From Gonatopus flavifemur (Eukaryota > Arthropoda > Insecta > Hymenoptera > Dryinidae), in assembly GCA_018340375.1 (NCBI GenBank), contig JAFFJZ010000009.1, positions 1,240,001 to 1,304,000 on the forward strand: a stretch of DNA of 64,000 nucleotides, read 5' to 3'. The stretch's first letter is position 1. Every line of letters begins with the position of its first letter. A program made the position numbers and the translations under genes. Under the pieces are notes generated by a model. It worked only from the letters and a program-made list of their open reading frames with translations, was not told where the DNA came from and did no database searches. Positions 57,991 through 64,000 of this stretch are shown in pieces.

Positions 57991-58388
57991 TTTCCATAGC
58001 TGCTGTGGAAATATTTCTTCACTATTGCACCTTCTCTCCCACCTTTATCCCACATAAGTTCCAAGTGAAGGATTGCTGGTTGTGCTGTACGGTCTAGTGT
58101 ACATTCCAAAATCTCATTCTGGAAACAAAATGATTCTAATGAATTGTTGATTGACAATGCAAATCTCTGATTGAAAATGGTTCAACCTCATCCAGAATCA
58201 TTCAATTTCCAGACAGCTAGTTCGGAATCCGCACATTTCTCATTGCAAAAAAAGTTTTTTTCATGGAAACAAACGATTTTTATTATTCCATTCTTACAGG
58301 GTCAGTATTAAAATTAATCAGATTCGTGGAAGGACCAGGAAACTCATGTATTTTGACACTACATCACATTGGTTGGAAACGACAAATA
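57991..58388. other. No gene recognised
   Basis: AT-rich spacer between the 121-bp array and the next palindrome. A weak inverted pair around 58110-58230 (CATTCTGGAAAC against TTTCCAGACAG) is too short to call. Confidence 0.35.
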
Positions 58389-58671
58389 CCCAATAAAGAT
58401 TTCGTGTCTTGCGATGTCTTTTAGATAAGTGTAAGATGTCTTGCGCAACACTTTTAGATATATTTTATATGTCTAAAACTTGTTTGGTCTAAAGAATATA
58501 TAAAAAACCTCTAAAAGAGGTCTTTCGAAAAATATGCAAGGATATCTTGGAAGATATCTGTTAGGAATCTTTAGATATTTTTTGGATCAGAGTTTTAGAT
58601 ATCTGGAAGTGTTACGCAAGGAATCTTAGACTTGTCTAAAAGACATCGCAAGACACGAAATGTTTATTGGG
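58389..58671. repeat. Palindromic repeat with CCCAATAAA ends, AAGATGTCTT family
   Basis: CCCAATAAAGATTTCGTGTC pairs with GACACGAAATGTTTATTGGG. TTGCGATGTCTTTTAGA pairs with TCTAAAAGACATCGCAA, and inner AAGTGT words also pair. This is the best-bounded member of the family seen at 25.99, 37.2 and 62.1 kb. Confidence 0.7.
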
Positions 58672-59322
58672 AACCTTTTGATCAATGCGACATGGTGTTG
58701 TAATCAACGAGTTCCGGGTTTCAAAGTTAATAATAGATTTTAACTTCATCTTAATGGAATTTGGATTAATTCGTGTTGGTTGAAGGAAATGGGATGCTAA
58801 ACTATAAAACCCAAACATTTTTGGGGTTTTCATCAATAAAAAACTTGTCAATACTCTGATCTTCTTGTGATATAAATGAGAACTGTTTTTCGTTTATTCA
58901 TGCCTGGAATCATTTTTTATGGCTCAATTCATCTTCGAATTCAATTTTCACTGTTTGAAAAGGTGAGGAACAGATTACACCAGACTTGCAATGTCTGGTC
59001 TAGGCGCCCAGGGCGTACAATAAAAAACTCCTTATAAGCAACCTCGTTGCAAACACGTATCAGATACATTTCGGTTACGTATCTGCAATAAATTAGTAGC
59101 AAATGCGTGATTGAAAAGTATCTGATATGTGTTTGCAATGAAGGCGCCCATAGAGCTGTTATTGATCCATAAATAATTATTTCTGAACTGACACAACGGG
59201 GACTCTCAAAGAATCCCACGATGAATTCATATAGAATTCTTTATGAATTCATCGGGACCAGGATGCTGTGCGGGTAGATACCTTATGGCTACCCAAACAG
59301 CATCATATATCTGATGTATATA
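58672..59322. other. No gene; decayed hairpin near 59190-59275
   Basis: AT-rich sequence. At 59190-59275 ATGAATTCATATAGAATTCTT mirrors itself and GATGCTGTGCGGGTA resembles the end of the ACAGCACCACAG hairpin family. It is probably a decayed copy. Nothing else is seen. Confidence 0.4.
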
Positions 59323-59865
59323 CAGGGAGAGGCATTTAAAGTGTGGCAGCCTGAATAGCATCGGGAGGTTCTCTAAACATTCACAAAACGTACTCGCTCA
59401 CGCAGAGAACGTCCAAATGAGATCCCAGGACGTTCTAGGAACGTTGCATGTACGTCGCAGGGACATGCAAATGTTCCGTAATGTTCTATTCATCTTCATC
59501 AAGCGACGTTTTGGGGACGTGTTCAATAAAGGTGTCAATGACGTTCTGCGATGCTACACATATGTTTGTAAAGGTTAGTTTCCATGAAAGTACGTTTGGA
59601 AAACATAATAAGGACGTTCCGTGTGAGATGAAAAGAACGTACAGGGAGCGTATTCGGGTGCACTAAAAATGGAGGTTCTCTGAACATATCAAAACCTACT
59701 CCCCGGACATCAAGACGCGCAGAACTTAGGTTATGTTGCTAAAACGTTCAGAAGACTTCTGATGTTATCTGGGAGGCGTTTTTCTCAAAAATGAAGTGAG
59801 ATACGAGAAGATGTGTCACTTTTTTTTGGGAAAAACATCTGCGACACTTTAAATGCCTCACCCTG
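59323..59865. repeat. 543-bp TIR element with TA duplication
   Basis: CAGGGAGAGGCATTTAAAGT at the left pairs with ACTTTAAATGCCTCACCCTG at the right, extending to GTGTxGCAG (27 bp with two mismatches). TA flanks both ends. The interior has many GGACGTT/AACGTCC words and no transposase. TA duplication suggests Tc1/mariner-type mobilisation. The mariner at 29.7 kb has unrelated TIRs and is unlikely to be the source. Confidence 0.75.
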
Positions 59866-60035
59866 TACATACAACATATTTTCATATTTGAGTATGTTAT
59901 AGATATAATATACACGTAAATAATATAGTATACATATTTTATGAATACATTAAATATTTTATGCTGTGTGGATATGTGCATAGTACGTTTATGACGTTAG
60001 GGTGCTATTTAATTGACCAATTCATATGCCCTTGA

Positions 60036-61776
60036 AGAGCAATAAGTTTCCATAAACGTCTAGGAATTGATGAACCTGGACAATGGAGTAAGAATGGCCA
60101 TGCTTCATTCCAAAATTTACATACACCAGAGTCGAACGTATTTGAACTTCCCGAAGAAGAAATCGCTGTTTCCAATAATTTGGAGTTTATACAATCAATG
60201 TCTAATCCTCAGGACATCTTAGAAACGCCAAATGACATTATTGTATCTGATGAAAAATATTATAGTATGGATGAGCAAGACTTCGTGGATGAATCTAGTG
60301 AAGCAACTTTTGAAGATGATGCAGAGGTTATAAATATTGCTAAAGATTTACCAAATGAAGAAGAAATCGTTGAAATAAAACAATTAACAGAATGGGCAGT
60401 CAAATGCAATATACGTCAAGCTCACTTGAATGTATTACTTCCTATTTTGAAAACACGTTTTCTTCCCCAATTACCGAAGACGGCGGCGGCATTTCTAAAT
60501 ACATCTTCAGCTGAATACGAAATACAATCACTGGGTGATGGCGAATTTGTATATTTTGGCATTTTAAAAGGATTGGCAGCTTGCTTGAGCCGTGAACATC
60601 ATGCAACAGTTATAGAACTACAAATTTTCACAGATGGGTTAACCTTATATAAATCTAGTTACAAGAATTTGTGACCAATATTGTGCAAAATAGACTCTGA
60701 TGCAGATATTTACAAACCCTTCCCAGTGGCTATTTTCGTCGGAGATAGCAAACCACAGGATTTAGAAATATTTTTTCAGCAGTTCATCGACGAATTCAAT
60801 AGTTTTCAAGAAGGTGTTGAAATTAATCAGAAAGTATTGGAAGTAAAAATCAAATGCTTCATCGCCGATACATTAGCGCAAGCGTTAATAAGATGCACTA
60901 AAACACATACAGCTTTCGAAACGTGTGAGAGTGTACCGTGCATGGGGTGATTTTGAAGAAAAGGAGGATTTATCCAGACTCTTGATTTTATGCATTTGTG
61001 TTGCCTTGGCACTATGAAGAAATTACTTCCATATTGGTTAGATGATTTGAGGTATAAATTGAGCCCAGACAAAAGGTTACTACTTTTAAAACGACTAGAC
61101 AACATGAAATCACAAGTTCCAAGTGAATTTCAGAGAAAACCTCGCGGAACGAAATATATAGCAAAGTGGAAAGCCACTGAATTCCGTTTTTCTCTTTTAT
61201 ATAGTGGTCCCATAGTTCTGAAAGGTACTCTTTCTGACTCTATGTATGAACATTTTTTGTTACTGCATGCTGCATGTAGATTTTTGTGTGACGAAAAATG
61301 CTCAAGCTCAAGATTATTTGACGAAGTTCTTTATTCTCTCTGCACAAGTTTATGATTTCGATTTTCAAACTATAAATGTGCATAATTTGTGCCTTCTTGC
61401 TGATGATGCTAAGAACATGAAATGTAATTTGAGTCGTATATCAGCTTTTCCATTTGAAAGCTTTCTTGGACAGTTAAAAATTTTACTAAGATCAGGCAAC
61501 CGACCTCTTGCTCAATTATGTCGCCGTTTGCCCGAACAATATTTTATACAACGTGGAAGCATCAACCCTGTGAGGAATATCATCTCGAAACAAAAAACTG
61601 ATAAGGATGAAGAATTGACTATTATAAAAAAATTGAAATTCAAAGGATCAATTTTGAGTAGTTCATATCCGAACAATACAGTCTTATTACGAGATGGTAC
61701 ATACATTGAAATTCAAAACATTTTTCAATCGGTTAACGAAAGGGATGCAGTAAAAATTGTAGGAAAAATAATGTAA
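60036..61776 (+). pseudogene. Decayed CACTA/EnSpm-like transposase (relative of the 15-kb gene)
   Basis: Successive frames cover the same plan as the intact copy: an acidic N-terminal part, F-V-Y-F-G-I-L-K-G-L near 60550, K-P-x-D-L-E-I-F-F near 60760, then a degraded equivalent of G-D-A-P-A-R (I-A-D-T-L-A-Q-A-L) followed by C-E-S-V-P-C. Next comes D-F-M-H-L near 60985, K-A-T-E-F-R-F-S-L-L-Y near 61170, and the block ending A-F-P-F-E-S-F-L-G-Q near 61450. Breaks are a TGA near 60672, a TGA at 60948 with further stops to 60960, and a frameshift near 61320. It is no longer functional. Protein similarity to the 777-residue copy is recognisable but low, so the two come from different elements of the family. 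The MADF/BESS gene lies upstream on the same strand. Confidence 0.75.
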
Positions 61777-62559
61777 TGTATTAGGCCTATCTTTTTATAT
61801 CCTTTCAATTCCAAACATTTGAATATGTGGGAACTTTGCGACGAACTCTCTCCAGAAATAGTAACTGTATTCGATAATGATATTGTACAAAAACTCTTCA
61901 ATCTATATATTCAGGATTCAGAAAATTCTATACGAAAATTGTATACAATGCCCTTGTTATATCACTGAACAATTTCTTGTTCATTTCGAAAATACATTTT
62001 TCACATTATATGTAGTACTCTATTACTTCAGATGTATTTAAGATTATTGATGTCATTTTAATTAATGAAATCGTACATCACATTATCGTCGATCTCCCAC
62101 ACAGCACGCAGTTCTTGAAAATATCTAAAAGAATACTCAATTGAGAGATCTTTTTAGAATTCTAAAAGATATCTTCGTGTCTGTTTGGGCTGTCACTGAT
62201 TATATAGCCAAAAGTATAAGAGTTAAAACTTTCTGGCTTGCTTATCTGTTCAAGAGAATTTATTCCGTTTCAGCCACAATGCCTCATATTTTCTGGAAAT
62301 AGTTGAATAAATGAATATCATTTTGCTCAAAATATCTAGACAGTAAAATAATAGTCCTTGATGTAATCGTGAAGCATTCTTTATGAATTCTCATAGTTCA
62401 AGAAGTGTTCGTTATGCCTGGATCCTGAACTATTGTGCAGCTTAGGTGAGGTGATTCTCTTCAAGGGTTGAAAATTGAAAATGTGATGAACTTTTGCAAA
62501 ATTGAATAGATCGTTCCACTAAGTACTTTCAGTTTCTGATTCGAAGTATAAAACATGGT
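61777..62559. other. No gene; short AAGATGTCTT-type patch at 62110-62175
   Basis: AT-rich sequence behind the decayed transposase. The patch at 62110-62175 has AAAATATCTAAAAG and AAAAGATATCTTC words of the family described at 58.4 kb. A possible remnant of the hairpin family with GAATTC words lies at 62375-62445. Confidence 0.4.
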
Positions 62560-62706
62560 AGTATGCAACATGCCCGACTGGTAATAAGCCCGACTCCGTC
62601 ATCATTTGTGGATCACCAGTAATATTTAGTGATTTCATTAAAAATCACCAGTTTTCAGCCAATGATAAGGAGTCGGGCTTATTGCCAGTCGGGCATGTTG
62701 CATACT
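62560..62706. repeat. Hairpin MITE with AGTATGCAACATGCCCGACT ends
   Basis: AGTATGCAACATGCCCGACTG pairs with CAGTCGGGCATGTTGCATACT. The stem continues through AATAAGCCCGACTCC with very few mismatches. The near-perfect stem suggests recent insertion. Confidence 0.8.
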
Positions 62707-62942
62707 CCCTAAAACGTCCCACCATTTGATTTTGGAAGTATCAAGACTTACAATTGGGATATAATATAGAAATACATATACTGAGTGCCACTTTGAATAT
62801 CTCAGAATCTAGATGATGAGTTCCTTTGGATGGCTGATGGTTTCATACTTTGTTCCAAGTATCAAAAATCATGGATCAAATAATTTCTAGAATTTTGCGA
62901 AATTCCAACAAATTTATATTTTCCACCCGGAGTCTAAACCTC

Positions 62943-63327
62943 CCCACACAGCACAACCCTTATGAAAAAATTTTGTTCAATTTTGTTCACTTTTAGCAAA
63001 CCTGGTTTCCATTAAAAATCAGCATAATTCAACTGAATTCGACGAAACTTCGGTAAAATTCAATGATTTTCCAAAGAATTCAATAATTTTCAGTGAAATT
63101 TATCGATTTCCATGGAAGTTAGGCGAAGTTTCAGGATTTTTATTGAATTTTAATGAAACATCGCTTTGCCAAAAGTGAACAAAATTCAACAAAATTTTTT
63201 TCGCTAGGGAAGCAAATGAACTCCCATTATCTCAGTTCTGGAAGAATTCATTTTGAATTATGAGAATTCAGATAACTCTTTAGAATTAAAGAACTCTTTC
63301 TGAACTGTGGTGCTGTGTGGGTAGTAT
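62943..63327. repeat. ACAGCACCACAG-family hairpin with a nested palindrome
   Basis: CCCACACAGCACAACCC at the left and GTGGTGCTGTGTGGG at the right are the two ends of the family described at 12051-12162. Between them sits an unrelated palindrome (62965-63203), after which the expected interior resumes with AGTTCTGGAAGAATTCATTTT. This is a nested insertion. Confidence 0.55.
62965..63203. repeat. Nested palindrome with AAAATTTTGTTCAATTTTGTTC ends
   Basis: AAAAATTTTGTTCAATTTTG pairs with CAAAATTCAACAAAATTTTT, and TTCACTTTTAGCAAA pairs with TTTGCCAAAAGTGAA. The interior consists of GAATTCAATGATTTT-type words. Non-coding. Confidence 0.6.
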
Positions 63328-63341
63328 ATACTGAATAGTGT

Positions 63342-63420
63342 CAGTGGCGGATCCGAGGGGGGGGGGGGCGGTAGGGGCGATCGCCCCCCCCCTCCAAGCC
63401 AACCAAAACCATATAACCCG
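63342..63420 (+). repeat. Terminal region of a DNA element with CAGTGGCGGATCCGAGGG end
   Basis: CAGTGGCGGATCCGAGGGGG is followed by a G run, CGGTAGGGGCGATCGCC and a C run, which together form a small hairpin. This terminal sequence type is common at the ends of insect DNA transposons and MITEs. The opposite end is not in the window. Assignment to hAT or another group is not possible from one end. Confidence 0.5.
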
Positions 63421-63635
63421 GAATACCTCAAACGCCAAACGACCTAAATCCACATAACCCAATACTCAAATAAATAAATAAATAAAAATTAACGAAGAAT
63501 CAACCGTTTGAGCGTGAGTAAACTTTAACTCAAGCTACTGATTCTCGTATAATCACATAACCCAGTGCACCAAAATCAAAGTGAATAAATAAATCAAAAA
63601 ATATATTAAGTTTTATTGTAAGCTTACATTCTCTG

Positions 63636-63793
63636 AATACGTAAGAGTGAAATTTTTTACTCAAACGGGAAAATAGGTTCCCTTATGGCTGTCTAAAGAG
63701 TGAATTCGCACTCCAATAGAGTGGAAATTCACTCCTCTCATCTATCCGGAATCTATCTTTCCGTTTGAGTGAAATTTTCATCTTCCGTATTTA
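63636..63793. repeat. Diverged hairpin, AATACGTAAGAGTGAAAT arms
   Basis: AATACGTAAGAGTGAAATTT pairs imperfectly with AAATTTTCATCTTCCGTATT, and ACTCAAACGGGAAAATAG pairs with CTATCTTTCCGTTTGAGT. Both arms contain GAGTGAATTC words. It may be the interior of the element that begins at 63342. Confidence 0.5.
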
Positions 63794-64000
63794 GAAAGTA
63801 ATTATCAAATAATAAGAGATTCAAGAATACAAATTTGAAATATGAATTTTCACTAAATTTTGTACAGTTCTATTCCATTTTAAACACACGGAAAAAAATG
63901 GATACAATTACCATGTAAGATGACAACGCGTCGCTTCGAGTCTTTAAGAGGGAATTTTTACAAAATATATTGCAAATAACTCACATTATCAGACAAAAAC

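Overview
The window looks like AT-rich arthropod (most likely insect) nuclear DNA dominated by transposable elements. The evidence is spliced genes with GT/AG introns, a Ty3/gypsy-type retroelement, an intact mariner, tRNA-derived SINE pieces, a non-LTR retrotransposon tail, and an unusually dense set of palindromic MITEs and foldback elements. I see no conserved single-copy host gene, no real tRNA or rRNA gene and no prokaryotic features. The species cannot be named from this sequence.

Layout. 1-3.9 kb: an exon of an unclassified element (1257-1524) cut by a 2.36-kb element with two 668-bp inverted arms. 4.9-5.4 kb: a transposase fragment, then a SINE at 5.86 kb. 9.1-14.9 kb: hairpin MITEs, two CACTG-ended elements and a large foldback. 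15.0-17.4 kb: an intact 777-residue CACTA/EnSpm-like transposase gene. 18.3-22.4 kb: a six-exon gene with a C-terminal DUF4806 domain. 22.6-25 kb: old diverged tandem repeats. 26.75-33.0 kb: a foldback broken by a TG...CA-ended element (A), which itself carries an intact mariner. 33.66-36.81 kb: a second TG...CA element (B), inverted relative to A. 36.8-46 kb: mostly repeats and unassigned sequence. 46.05-50.0 kb: a decayed Ty3/gypsy element lacking integrase. 50-55 kb: MITEs, a hAT-type MITE with an 8-bp target duplication, and two tandem arrays. 55.05-56.9 kb: a MADF/BESS gene (three exons visible) with a LINE tail in its second intron. 57.2-58.0 kb: a 121-bp tandem array. 60.0-61.8 kb: a decayed second transposase of the CACTA-like family. 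61.8-64 kb: more MITEs.

How the parts relate. Two loci place a CACTA-like transposase on the same strand as a gene for a likely nuclear protein: DUF4806 downstream of the intact copy, MADF/BESS upstream of the decayed copy. Three non-coding elements with CACTG ends and 2-bp flanking duplications are the kind of substrate such a transposase would be expected to move. Elements A and B share 5' TGTAACG and 3' TGACGTAACA ends, have 4-bp target duplications, and carry a related ~80-residue exon; I cannot place them in a known family. All functional statements rest on reading motifs by eye.
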